NCBI GenBank assembly: GCA_051294375.1
Contig: CM119270.1
Location: 11,139,626-11,203,625 of the forward strand
Reading direction: 5' to 3'
DNA length: 64,000 bases
DNA from: Paraspadella gotoi
Taxonomy: Eukaryota > Chaetognatha
Below, in pieces: positions 36,695 to 48,067 of the stretch. Each line of letters starts with the position of its first letter. Position 1 is the first letter of the stretch. The position numbers and the translations under genes are program-made. Below the pieces are notes generated by a model. It did not search any database and was not told the DNA's origin. It was given only the letters and a program-made list of their open reading frames with translations.

Positions 36695-36815
36695 GACTTG
36701 TTAAGTGTCATCTCAATGCACGATAGTTTGAGTAAAGAAAAACATCGGATTTGGGAAACGTGCTAATTTTATTAATTAAAATTAGCATGTTTCCCAAATC
36801 GATGTTTTTCTTATC
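36695..36815. mobile_element. 121-bp hairpin insertion with 12-bp target duplication
   Basis: The flanks are identical 12-mers AAAATTGTCCTA (36,683-36,694 and 36,816-36,827). The other copy of this intron (54,625-54,640) has only one such flank and nothing between, so the block is an insertion with a target-site duplication. Inside, 36,734-36,771 and 36,777-36,813 form a near-perfect hairpin (AAAAACATCGGATTTGGGAA and its complement) with a loop of about 5 bases. About 38 non-palindromic bases precede it. No coding capacity. The size fits a small non-autonomous element; the family is unknown. Confidence 0.65.
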
Positions 36816-37161
36816 AAAATTGTCCTATAATAAATGATTAATCAGGTCGTAAATTCAATTATAAAATATATCAACCAAATCAATATATCATCAAACGAAA
36901 AGAAAGGAAGAAGTAAGAGTTGATGATAATGAAAAGGTATCAATAAACATTAAAAAAATGAACAGACGCTTACGTGATTGCGTCCATGTCATGAATGACT
37001 ATGTCAATGAATCGGAGGGGTGAAACAGACCTAAAAATTCACCAAAAAGGGCTTTCAATAAAACTGGGCTTCGATAACGACTTCGATAACAGAGAGAGAC
37101 AGTGAAATAGACCAAAGCGACCGTCAATTATCCTACACCATTCTGGCCGAGTCGACCTCAC

Positions 37162-37659
37162 CTCGCGACCACAGAGATTCTTCAAAAACCCCAATCCCGG
37201 TCGCAGAAACGGATTCGCCGCCGAGATTCGAAACAGCACGCCTGTGAGAAGAAAGCGGCGCCGCCGGCCGCGGCCACCGCCGCCGGATCGGCACCGACGC
37301 GGGCGGCGGCGGCGGCGTAAAGCGCCGGGGTTAAAGCCGCCATGTAGGAGGCGAGGAGAAGGAGCGTGCGAGCCGAGGGCGAGGTGGAGGCAGCGGGCCG
37401 CCGCTGCTGCACCAACGGGGGAAGTATGAGGCGGCGGTGGAGGTCCCCGGCGGCGCGGCGGCGGTTCCTTTACGGCGACGTCGACCGCGACGGCAGCGAT
37501 CCGGCGCCGGAGGCAGCGAGAGGCGACGGCGTCGGCGGCCGAGGACCCAATTACCATCAAGGGGCCAGAGGGGGGGGGCGGGGGGGGGGGGGGGGCCCCC
37601 CCCCCCCGGGGGGGGGGGGGTATCGGGTTTGAGGGGGGGTAAAAAAAAGGAAAAAAGGT

Positions 37660-37692
<33 letters not shown>

Positions 37693-37794
37693 GTTGAGGA
37701 AGTTGAGAGCCCCCAGGGATGAGGAAGAACGAGAAGAGGAAGAGGATCCGGGCCCGCGGACAGGTTCACGTAGGGCGAAGACCAAGAGGTTCAA
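37162..37794 (-). pseudogene. RNF220: Inverted copy of the first visible RNF220 exon, damaged
   Basis: Reading the minus strand from 37,794 gives the same start (NL.VFALREPV.GPGSSSS), the same GPLMV.GSSAADAVAS block and the same NPFLRPGLGFL ending as the exon at 53,744-54,252. Three things are wrong. About 120 bases of almost pure G (C on the coding strand) replace the short linker before GPLMV. The centre is read in a shifted frame, since the Ala-rich SYMAAFNPALYAAAA segment appears only in another frame. The frame then returns before FRISAANPFLRP. Such compensating indels look like sequence error in a second haplotype or duplicate contig rather than a decayed gene. The donor position still reads GTGAGG. 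Confidence 0.75.
37567..37690. repeat. Poly-G/poly-C tract inside the inverted RNF220 exon copy
   Basis: Runs of G, a run of C, and again G up to about 34 in a row replace roughly 40 bases of ordinary coding sequence present in the intact copy (53,822-53,862). Such mixed homopolymers are typical of low-quality long-read or dark-cycle consensus. Confidence 0.7.
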
Positions 37795-39674
37795 CTGGGG
37801 GAAAATGGGCCAGTGAAAAAGAGGAAGAAGTTAAAGAAGGGGGGCTTAATTAGGCCAGAAAGTTAAAAGCTGTTGCAGCAAAAATATGGGGCAAGAAAGA
37901 AAGAAAAAAAAGAAAGAAGGAAATTTACATTTTCGAATCTCGGCTGCTTCCATTTGACCCGACGACGACGACGATGGACAACAAGAGAGCGAACGACGAC
38001 GAACGACGACGACGACGAACGACATTCTTTAGTCAAGAGATTGAAACCAAGAAACTAACTCTTTAAATCGCGCTCTTAATTAGTCGTCTATTGACTAATA
38101 AAAAAAAGGGGCAAAAAAAAAAAAATTAAAAAAGTTCAGCGAATGTCGGTCTTTCTTCTTAGATTTTTAAAAGTGATTAGAATTAAGTTTCTTTCATGAT
38201 AATTGGCAAAAATTACTTGTTTTCATTATTTTCTATTTTTATAATTTCATGAAAGTTTTTACTATTTAATCTATATTATTTAATTATAATAATATATTTT
38301 TGTCTTTTTAGCTTATCAATTATACATTCAATTACTCATATTGGGAGGGGAGGTCTCAGTGTTGTCTTTTGGAAAGAGGGATTCAGCACTCATACCAGAC
38401 AAGGTTAGTTATTAATTTTATCAGGCCTTCGCTTCTAAATTTCTCTTGCAGCGAGAGAGACAAAAATTTTTCATCCTACTGGGCTACGCACCCGATTATT
38501 CTGCATCTCATTTTATAAAGGAAAGTAGAAATAGACTCTAGAATATTACCGTATGTACTATTTCATACAATCAAATATTCAAAAATCTTGAATAAAAAAA
38601 CCCTTTACATATTTTACATGCTACCTATAAAGAAAGAATCTTCAGATAATAGAGAAAAGTTACCGGAATCCGGAAAGCAGCCCTCCGGCATCATTCATAT
38701 GGCGCGTCTGATTTGCGATACGCTGAGAGTCAGTGAGCAGAGATAAGGAGAGACGTGTAACTAGCGCCGTAAAAAAGAGCGAGTGAAGATCAGAGTAATG
38801 TATCGAAAGTCGTCTTGTAGTTTAGAAGCGTCTATATTTGCTGATCGAGGTTAAGAGAAGAGGATAAGATTAGATGGCCGAGAAAAGATGCGTCTATAGT
38901 TGCGAAAGGAGGCAAAGAAATTACCCTTGTTTGCCTTTTTTGTTTAGGTTGATGCACTTATTTTTTGTAGGAGAAGTAAGTTTTCTGATACCGACAGAAT
39001 AAGACTAATTTGAGGAACAGTCAATTTCTGATGCACAGACAATATATTTGGATTTCGCACGAGTTTAAACAGGTATTGTCTGTCTGACTATACATCGCAA
39101 TGTATTCTCATTCCGAGGTGTCCACACTGGGTATTTATATAGAATAAATAAAACTTTGTGAGATTTAACGGAAGCGAAGTGAAAACATTAGTAAGAGTCA
39201 AATGGAAGTTGAATAGATGGCGGCAAACGAGTCGGTAGTTGAATGGATCGCGGTCGGTGGATTATAGAATAACATTCGAAGATAGCAAATATTTTCTCTT
39301 CGTTTTTTTTTCTTCACCTTCTTTTTCAAGTGGAAATTGCTACATAAGAAAAATATGTAATACTACAGAAAGATCGGTATCGCAATTATGAACGATCCGC
39401 TTACTCTATTCGATCTCGCTCTCAATCAGGAGAATAAGAGAAGAAGATGGAACCGAAATCAAGAAATCGAATGAGAGAGAGGCAGAAGAGAGAGACGAAA
39501 AGAAAAACACGACACGACGAACCGAAAGCCGGAGAGAGGAAATAAGAGAAGAAACAGAAAACCCGAAGGCCAAATGAGTAGCGAGAATGATTACCGAAAG
39601 GCATGTTGGAGATACTCGAGAGGCGAGAGAGAGAGGAAGAGGAAGAGAGGAGAGAGAGAGAAGAGAGAGAGAGA

Positions 39675-39726
<52 letters not shown>

Positions 39727-41984
39727 ACCCTTACTCGTTCGGCCTCCCAACTGCTCTCCTTTTCCTCTTCCTCTCCTCATTCGTAATGGAACACCATGGA
39801 AACGGCGAAAGGGGTTTTTTTTTAGTTGGACCGACAACTACGACTTCGACACACCAGGACGACGATGACAGAGACGACGAGACGACCGTGGATCCTTTCC
39901 TTCACTCGTTGTATCATTTCTTAGGCTGAGGACTCATTCTCTATTTTCTTTTTGTATTTTTTAAGCAAACATTCGTTTAATTATTGTTTTGTTTTTGTTT
40001 GCCCAGTAATTGCATAACTATCTTTAAATTTGGGTACTTTTAATCGTATTCCTTTTATCTTTTGGTTTGTTATAATTAACTTACCGACACTTTTTACGAT
40101 TTCGGTTTTTTTGATTAATCCGTAATTTGGCCTCTTATTTATTTTTTGATGGTCAGAACAGCTTCCAAAATACTTATACACTTTCTAGTAGAATATCTAT
40201 TGAACTAAAAATGTTCGCTTCAGTGTGGTCCACTATTTTTGAGATTACAAGCCTGTGATTGAAAAACCCACCAAAACAGCAAAATAATACATTCGTAGTG
40301 TCATTCAAAGAAAAAAATTGATTTCACTCTTTTCTTTTAAAAAAACAATAGACTTTGACTCGGGTTTTTCAGCGGATGACGGGCTGCGAAAAAAATTCCC
40401 GTCAGATGGAAGAGGACCTCACTTCGTTAAGTCAATAACAAGAAAGGAAGAGCGACGGCAGGAAAAGAGCGAAGCTAGGCAAAGTGAGCCAGCGGGAAGC
40501 GAAGACGAGATGGAGGAGAGAAGCAGGGAAGAAATTGATGAAGAGGAAAAAAAAAGGAAAAAAAAGGGGAGGATGAGCATTTTGAGAAAATTGACGATTA
40601 TCATGCAAAGAGGCCTCAGAGGTGAAGGTGCTTTTCTTTTGAAAGAAGAGAAGCGAAAGAGGAGAGAGGAGGAGGAAGAGGAGGAGATGAAGGAGGCAAG
40701 AGGAGGAGCGGTGAATAAAAAGGCCCACAAGCGCATCGCAAAGTGTCTCACTTTTCTATCTATCTCTACCACGTTTTCTACCCGCACTCTCTCCTCTCTC
40801 TCTCTCCTCCTCCTCATCTCTCTCCTCTCTCTCCTCTCTCGTCTCCTCTCCTCTCCTCTCTCTCTGCGGCGTTTCCCAGCATGTCTCTTTCTCACCTTTT
40901 GTTCTGTGATGGCTGCAGTCCATACATGTTGCTTGCGCTGAAACCCTATGACCGCGAAGTTACACATCTGAATTTGCCGTATTACAGCGCACAGAGGGCG
41001 GTCTGAGATATTTAGAACGGAAACTCCCTATGAGAGAAAGTTACAAAAAGAGTGAAGTGCGAGGAGTAAACGGAATTAGCGAAAATAAGATGCAACTACA
41101 GAGAGAGAATGAAGAAAAAGAAAAGAAGAACAGAAACGAGTAGTCCAAGGCCCAACAACGAGGGAAAAGAAACGGAAGTAAGAGGACGTGCATACGATCA
41201 GACGGCACGCCCCTCACTATACGCCGAATACTATACCACGTACGACGACGAGTCCGCCACGAGATCGAACATACGCACTAGCACGATAAGAATGCAATGA
41301 TAGACCAAAGAAAAAGAAAGAAAAATGCAGAAGAAAAGCAGAAAGAGCAAGAAAAGAAACAAAAAAACTAAATAAAAAGCGAAAAAAAAAAAACAACAGA
41401 AAAAACTCATGTAAGAAATACAACAAGGAAAAATATTGAAAATATATCTGCAAGTAATCAGGCAACGTAATAGGGCAAGTAATAGGGCAAGCCCAACATG
41501 TTCCAATGACCCGACGAAATTATTGGGAAAAAGGTTAAGTCAAGAATAAGCGATTACCTGAAAAAATTTGTATGCTATTTTGGGAGCTCATTGGCTTCTT
41601 CTTTTTTTACTATTATCATGAAGATTTATATACTACATGATCCATTGTCAAATTTTTGTATTTCTGAAATCTGAAACAGGATCTCGAAAGACCAACCTTT
41701 CATCCCGACTAAGTATTCGCCAGGTCAACAGAGGGGGCACTGGGGAACATAATTTTATGTTAATGTAACAAACAAGGATTATTTACACACTGAGATAATA
41801 TGAAGTAAGGACGTAAACAAATTATTTCTCTATTGTTTAGAGAACATATCATTATTATTTAAAGACAAATAATTTTTTAAATATTTTTTAAATATTTTTT
41901 ATTAAAGATTCTGAATCCTTTATTAAAACATAATCACATTTAGTAAAAAATTTGACTATCTTCAGCGTCAAAAATTGGCGAAAA

Positions 41985-42117
41985 AATGTCAAAATTCTTA
42001 CTTTAAACACATTCTCATAGTAAAACTATGGATATGAAACGTCTTTAGTCATCAATTTTGCAGCTTTAACCTAAAAATATCATGAAACATATTTTACAAA
42101 AGTTTTTCAGTTTTGAA
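41985..42117. other. Fold-back turning point between inverted C arms
   Basis: Left of this interval the sequence is the reverse complement of what lies right of it (for example GACTATCTTCAGCGTCAAAA before, TTTTGACGCTGAAGATAGTC after). The loop itself matches 49,868-49,975 inverted, i.e. one arm is about 110 bases longer. Confidence 0.75.
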
Positions 42118-42606
42118 TTTTGACATTTTTTCCATTTTTGACGCTGAAGATAGTCAAATTTTTTATAACATGTATTATATTTTAATAAAGATTCAGAATC
42201 TTTAATAAAAAAATTTAAAAAAATATTTAAAAAAATTATTATTCTTTAATAATTAATGATACTGTTCCCTAAACAATAGCAAAATAATTTGTTTACTCCT
42301 TACTCATATTATCTCACGTTTAAATATCCTTGTTTGTTCACTTAAATAAAATTTATGTTCCCCAGTGCTCCCCTCTGTTGACCATGGCGAATACTTAGTC
42401 GGTGAAAGTTGTCTTTCGAGATCCTGTTTTCAGATTTTCAGAAATACAAAATTTGACAATGCATCATGTAGTATATAAATCTTCATTGATAATAGTAAAA
42501 AAAAGAAGCCAAATGAGCTCCCAAAATAGCATCAATTTTTTTCAGGTAACTCGCTTATTCTTACTTAACTTTTCCCAATAATTCGTCGGGTCATTGGAAC
42601 ATGTTG

Positions 42607-42647
42607 CTTGCCCTATTACTTGCCCTATTACTTGCCCTATTACTTGC
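42607..42647. repeat. 12-bp tandem CTTGCCCTATTA
   Basis: Three perfect units plus a partial. The copy at 50,453-50,492 also has three, and the inverted copy near 41,468-41,492 has two. Confidence 0.88.
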
Positions 42648-42726
42648 AGATATATTTCAATTTTTTTTCCTTGTTGTATTCTTACATAGTTTTTCTTTGT
42701 TTTTTCTTTTTTATTCGTTTATTTTT

Positions 42727-42729
42727 TGT

Positions 42730-42825
<96 letters not shown>

Positions 42826-42864
42826 GCTTTCTTTCTTTCTTTCTTTCTCTCTCTCTCTCTCTCT
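42727..42864. repeat. (TTTC)n then (CT)n tract
   Basis: A clean TTTC tetranucleotide array of about 120 bases passing into (CT)n. The counterpart at 50,577-50,685 is shorter. Confidence 0.92.
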
Positions 42865-42995
42865 TATATATTCCGTATATTCCGTTCTATCTTCCTCTCT
42901 CTCTTTCACTTCACTTCAGTTTTTAACTTCCTCTCTCTTTTTTCTCATCCTCCATCTCCATCTTTACTCGGCAAATATACAGAGTTGAAATCCTT

Positions 42996-43203
42996 NNNNN
43001 NNNNNNNNNNNNNNNNNNNNNNNNNNNNNNNNNNNNNNNNNNNNNNNNNNNNNNNNNNNNNNNNNNNNNNNNNNNNNNNNNNNNNNNNNNNNNNNNNNNN
43101 NNNNNNNNNNNNNNNNNNNNNNNNNNNNNNNNNNNNNNNNNNNNNNNNNNNNNNNNNNNNNNNNNNNNNNNNNNNNNNNNNNNNNNNNNNNNNNNNNNNN
43201 NNN
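42996..43203. other. Assembly gap (208 N) in segment C
   Basis: By comparison with 50,820-50,950, about 130 bases with a GA tract belong here. Confidence 0.99.
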
Positions 43204-43641
43204 AGTCGGGGTGAAAAACGTGGTGAAATAGATAGAAAAGTGAGACACTTTGCGATGCGCTGTGGCCTTTTTATCACCGCTCCTCCTCTTCCCTCCTTCA
43301 TCTCCTCCTCTTCCTCCTCCTCCTCCTCTTTCGCTTCTCTTCTTTCAAAGAAAAGCACCTTCACCTCTGAGGCCTCTTTGCCATGATAATCGTCAATTTT
43401 CTCAAAATGCTCATCCTCCCCTTTTTTTTCCTTTTTTTTCCTCTTCATCAATTTCTTCCCTGCTTCCTCCTCCATCTCGTCTTCGCTTCCCCGCTGGCTC
43501 CACTTTGCCTAGCTTCGCTCTTCTTCCTGCGTCGCTCTTCCTTCTTTTATTGACTTAACGAAGTGAGGCTCCTCTTCCATCTGACGGGAATTTTTTCGAG
43601 CCCGTCATCCGCTGAAAAACCCGAGTCAAGTCTATTGTTTT

Positions 43642-43849
43642 NNNNNNNNNNNNNNNNNNNNNNNNNNNNNNNNNNNNNNNNNNNNNNNNNNNNNNNNNNN
43701 NNNNNNNNNNNNNNNNNNNNNNNNNNNNNNNNNNNNNNNNNNNNNNNNNNNNNNNNNNNNNNNNNNNNNNNNNNNNNNNNNNNNNNNNNNNNNNNNNNNN
43801 NNNNNNNNNNNNNNNNNNNNNNNNNNNNNNNNNNNNNNNNNNNNNNNNN
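43642..43849. other. Assembly gap (208 N) in segment C
   Basis: By comparison with 51,383-51,485, about 100 bases belong here (AAAAGGAAAAGAGTGAATCA to CACAGGCTTGTAATCTC). Confidence 0.99.
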
Positions 43850-44187
43850 AATCTCAAAAATAGGGACACACTGAAGCGAACATTTGAAGTATCAATAGAT
43901 ATACTACGTAGAAGTGTATAAGTATTTGGAAGCTGTTCTGACCCATCAAAAAATAAATAAGAGGCCAAATTACGGATTAATCAAAAAACCGAAACTCGTA
44001 AAAAAGTGGTCGGTAAGTTAATATAACAAACCAAAAGATAAAAGGAATACGATTAAAGTACCCAAATTTAAATAGATTATGAATACGGGCAAACAAAAAC
44101 AAAACAAGAGATATAACGAATGTTGCTTAAAATACAAAAAGAAAAAGAGAAATAGTCTCAGCCTAAGAAATGATACAACGAGGGATC

Positions 44188-47121
44188 TCTAGTTGTTCAG
44201 ATCGTCTTGCTGGTTGTCAGATCCGACTCGATGTCCTTGTTGTCTTAGATCGGCTATGGCCCGAGTATTCGAGGAAATCGATGAGGTCGCTGGTGGACCG
44301 GAATTCAAAAGAACTCCGCGAAACAAGTGGCTAACGACGAGGTCGGAAAGGGACGCGTGAAGAGCGGAGAAAGAGAAAAGAGTGGAGTTATGTGGTCATG
44401 GTAATTAAATTGGCATTATAAATTGGTTATAGATATTATTGAAATTGTACAACCAATTTAAAAATTATCCATTCATATTAATAAACAACTATCTTGCCCC
44501 TGACTTTGGACAGGCATTGGTGGTTTAAGGCCCCCATCACTCTTACAGTAATGACCATCAGCAGGTCCTGCCAAGCTTTCAAACAAGACCTCTCTCATCC
44601 CGTTTTATTTCACTCCCAGAGTACCTGGACTTCCCTATCAAATGAAGTTGGGAAATATTCAAGATGTTTCAATTGTATGAAAAGACACTCCCTTAAGTAT
44701 TAGATCGCGGGAATACTTATGGGAATACTTCATATAATTGTCGTATAGACATAGCGCTTGGTCAATACGTTATGAAATTGGTACAACCAATATAAAAATT
44801 ATTTTCCATTCATTAATAAATAAGCTATCTTTGCCCACTGATGGGAGAATCTTGCTATATGCTGCTTCCTGTTTAAAACTTCTAAGTAAGTTCCAGTTGT
44901 TCCTGGCACTTTTGTTTGTTTCTTATTAAGGGTGAATCTCATAATTGGGTAAAATATCTTATTTTTGCTGGTGTTTTTGACCTCAAATAAATAGGTTGGT
45001 ATCGCTTTAACAACACTTTCAGACTTTCTCCCTGCGCTCACTGACCGTAGTCCGTTAGTGATTAGAATCCACACACCACGACACACACAACCCAAAAAGA
45101 AAGCCATTCTGACCCCGTCGCTCGATGATAGCCTTGTCAAGCTTTCCATTCACAAAGTTGACTCACCGGTGAAGCTTTTCATTCCACGACCGCGACGTTT
45201 TTCTGTCGGCAAATCGCGTCGCGATATGTTGATAGAAAATCCAGCCTTGCGGTTCGATGCAGGTCGACGCCGCGGCCAATGCGTCAGCTGCCAAGCGATG
45301 CAGTCAGATGCAGTCATGGGTCGATTGCCGATTCACACTTCAGGTTGCCGCAATGGGGGTTAAAGAAAAGTGGGAATTTGTGGGTGGGGCAGTGGGTCGT
45401 TGGCGGAGAGAAAGGAGACGCTAAATTGGGCAGAATACAGCGATCGCCTCTGATGAAAAAGAAAAAAAAGACCCGAATGTGATGGAGGGCGAAGGAAAGG
45501 GCGGAGAGAATTTGAAGTGTGAACGGAGTGAATGGGTAAGACTAAGGAGAGACTGAGTAAGGGGTTGGGAGACATAACGGAAATAGGAAAAAATGGGTAA
45601 GAAAGTAATACAATTTTATAATATTATCGAAAGGTTAGAGAAAGAAATGTGAAGAAAGAAAGACAACAGAGGGGAAAAAAGAAAGGATAGAGAGAAGGCA
45701 GACATATGTTGCTGTGAGATAGAAAATTATTGAATTCAACGTTAAAAAAAGGAAAAAAAAAAAAATCATGGCTTCTTGAATTTACTGTATCCCAAGCGGT
45801 AGATTCCTTTTGTCCTGATTCGGAAAGACTTATGACCGATTGGGAAATAAACCCTTCCTCGCTGTAAAAGTTATGGCCATCGGATAAACCCCCCTTTTCC
45901 CGCTGTATGTTTGTTCGGAGAAAAAAAAGGTTGTGATGAACGAGAAGAGAAGGAAAACGATGAAGGATTTGTATGCTGTGTGTGTTTGACTGCTTGTTTG
46001 GAGGAAAAATATCAAAGTAAACATTGGGATTTGAATGCGAAGAGGAGAGACAAGAGAGGAGGAGAGAGAGAGGGGAGAGACGAGAGAGAGAGACTCCTGC
46101 CGTAGTTATGCCGTTTTCCAACGTTTTTTCAAACATTTTTCCTTTTTTTTATTTACGTTTCATTCAGTGCCTCAGTTGTTTATTGAATCCCTTATTTCAT
46201 TTTTTTCGCCTGTTGTTTAAAAGGGAAGGTCTTTTTTTGCTTTCAATTTAGTTGACTACCGGAAATATATTTTTTTATTCATTTTATTTCATTCTGTTTA
46301 AGTTGTGTCAATTTGAACATCTTTTAACATTAAGTGCTTATAAACATTAACAAAAACCGTGTTTCAAATTTCAGAAAAAAAAAACGAAATCATAGCCCGA
46401 GTCTCTCTTCAACGGTTAGGATATTCAATCCCTCATGGTGGGCGCGGGGAAAAGCATCTCTTCTCTCTCTTCTCTCTTCTCTCTCTCTCTCTTTCTCTGC
46501 GCGAGTTTGTTTAATTCATGGATTTTTTCGAAGGTGGACCACCAAGATCGCTTCCTCATCCTGTCAGGGTTTTTTTGATTGCCTCAAACTTGGGTTAACT
46601 AAGGTTTATTATTTTTCCCTTTTCTTTCTTCTGACTCTTCTTCTGATTCTCACCTCGGGGCCTCCATCGCCCCCTCTCTCCTCATCGACCGCCCAGCCAT
46701 TGCTCACTCTCTCTACTTTTTATTTTTTATCGAATCGGTTTCATCAAAGGTTTTCTCACTATAAAGTTTTTTAAAAAAAACAAAAAAACTACACTAGGCT
46801 AAAAAAATTACATGACATTCATTACTGTCAAATTATTAATTGCGAATGATTACATTATTTACTTCTTCAATTTAAAAATCAAAGGTGGACTTTCTTTTCC
46901 CTACAGTATATCTCTTGCCTCTTTTATAACCCCTCACTCCCCCCCTTAAGTCCTTATATTTAACCTCTCCTCACTCAACTCCCAACCCCCTCCTTCCCTT
47001 TCCGGCCCTCCACTATTCCAAGTTCCGGCAGGCATAGACCTCAACCCGTCCTTCCGCTTTTTATTCAGAACAAACATTTCACTCAAATGGGAACGATTTT
47101 CGGGACTCTTGAACAGAGGAG

Positions 47122-47184
<63 letters not shown>

Positions 47185-48007
47185 TTCTCTCTCTCTCTAT
47201 CCCCCCATCTCTCTCGTTTTCTTTGATAAACACATTAGCGTATCAATAATTTCAAACTTTTAGAATTTAATAAAGTCGGTTCTCTTTAGAAAAGGCGAAA
47301 CAGGAGAGAAGTCCTTTATACACAAGATCGATTCCTGAAACTCGTGCTTTTTATTGGCTAAAAAAAAGCAAAGCAATCCTAAGTAAATGTAAAGAATCCC
47401 CTCGGATCTTAATGTGTTTTTTAATTCTTTTTTTTCCTCGCTATCAGATTGTCCAGCACGCTGTGATCCTCCCCGTTCAGATTCCGTGATGGCAACTTTT
47501 TTCATAACTTCGCTAAAGATATTTGATACGAATAAATAATAGTTAAAAAAACATAGTTATAACGACAGTATTTATTCATAGCAACTTTAAAAATCAATTA
47601 TTAAACTATTGCTCAAGGTCTCTATTATTATTTGTTGGACGTCTTCCACAAAACAAGGCATTTTTTCTCTTAGAACAGTAATTATAATTGTAATAAATAT
47701 TTTTGAGACTCGGAATTATGTCGCCTTCAAGTTGTTCAATTACATTAAATTTTGAAGGATTAATAGGAAAACCGCGAACTCGATTCCCGACTCTTGAGTC
47801 AATTGACTTCCCCCCCTGAATTTTATTCACAAGAGTTCACCGACGGGTCACTCACATCTTCCGGATCACAAAAAAAAACCTCTAGATGTTCACGGAAGCC
47901 ATGGAGAATCACCAAAGGGACCTCCGAACTCACAGGGACTAAGAGAGAGAAATGGGGGAGGACCGTGGGAGGTATTTTTCGTGAATGGGTATAATGTGAA
48001 TAAAGAG

Positions 48008-48067
<60 letters not shown>

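Larger units (their letters stand above)
35272..42117. repeat. Inverted segment C+B (reverse complement of 49,868-56,035)
   Basis: Read on the minus strand from 42,117 to 35,272, it follows 49,868-56,035 throughout: the TTTTGACGCTGAAGATAGTC region, the TTGCCCTATTAC tandem, the CATGATAATCGTCAATTTTC region, the GA/CT tract by 39,640-39,723, the (GAC)n stretch, both RNF220 exons and the region ending near 35,280. A stretch near 40,990-41,330 diverges strongly and looks like poor consensus. It contains the damaged RNF220 exons and a hairpin insertion absent from the other copy. Confidence 0.9.
42118..44187. repeat. Segment C, second + strand copy (fold-back arm)
   Basis: It matches 49,975-51,812 in direct orientation and 39,910-41,985 in inverted orientation, so it forms a large palindrome with the preceding segment. 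Two 208-N gaps interrupt it. At 44,187 it switches abruptly from segment C to segment A. Confidence 0.88.

Noticed and set aside
37039-37794. A single 251-codon minus-strand gene with poly-Pro
   Set aside because: Comparison with 53,744-54,252 shows a frameshifted copy of an RNF220 exon with a false homopolymer block, not a separate gene; it also reads past the donor.
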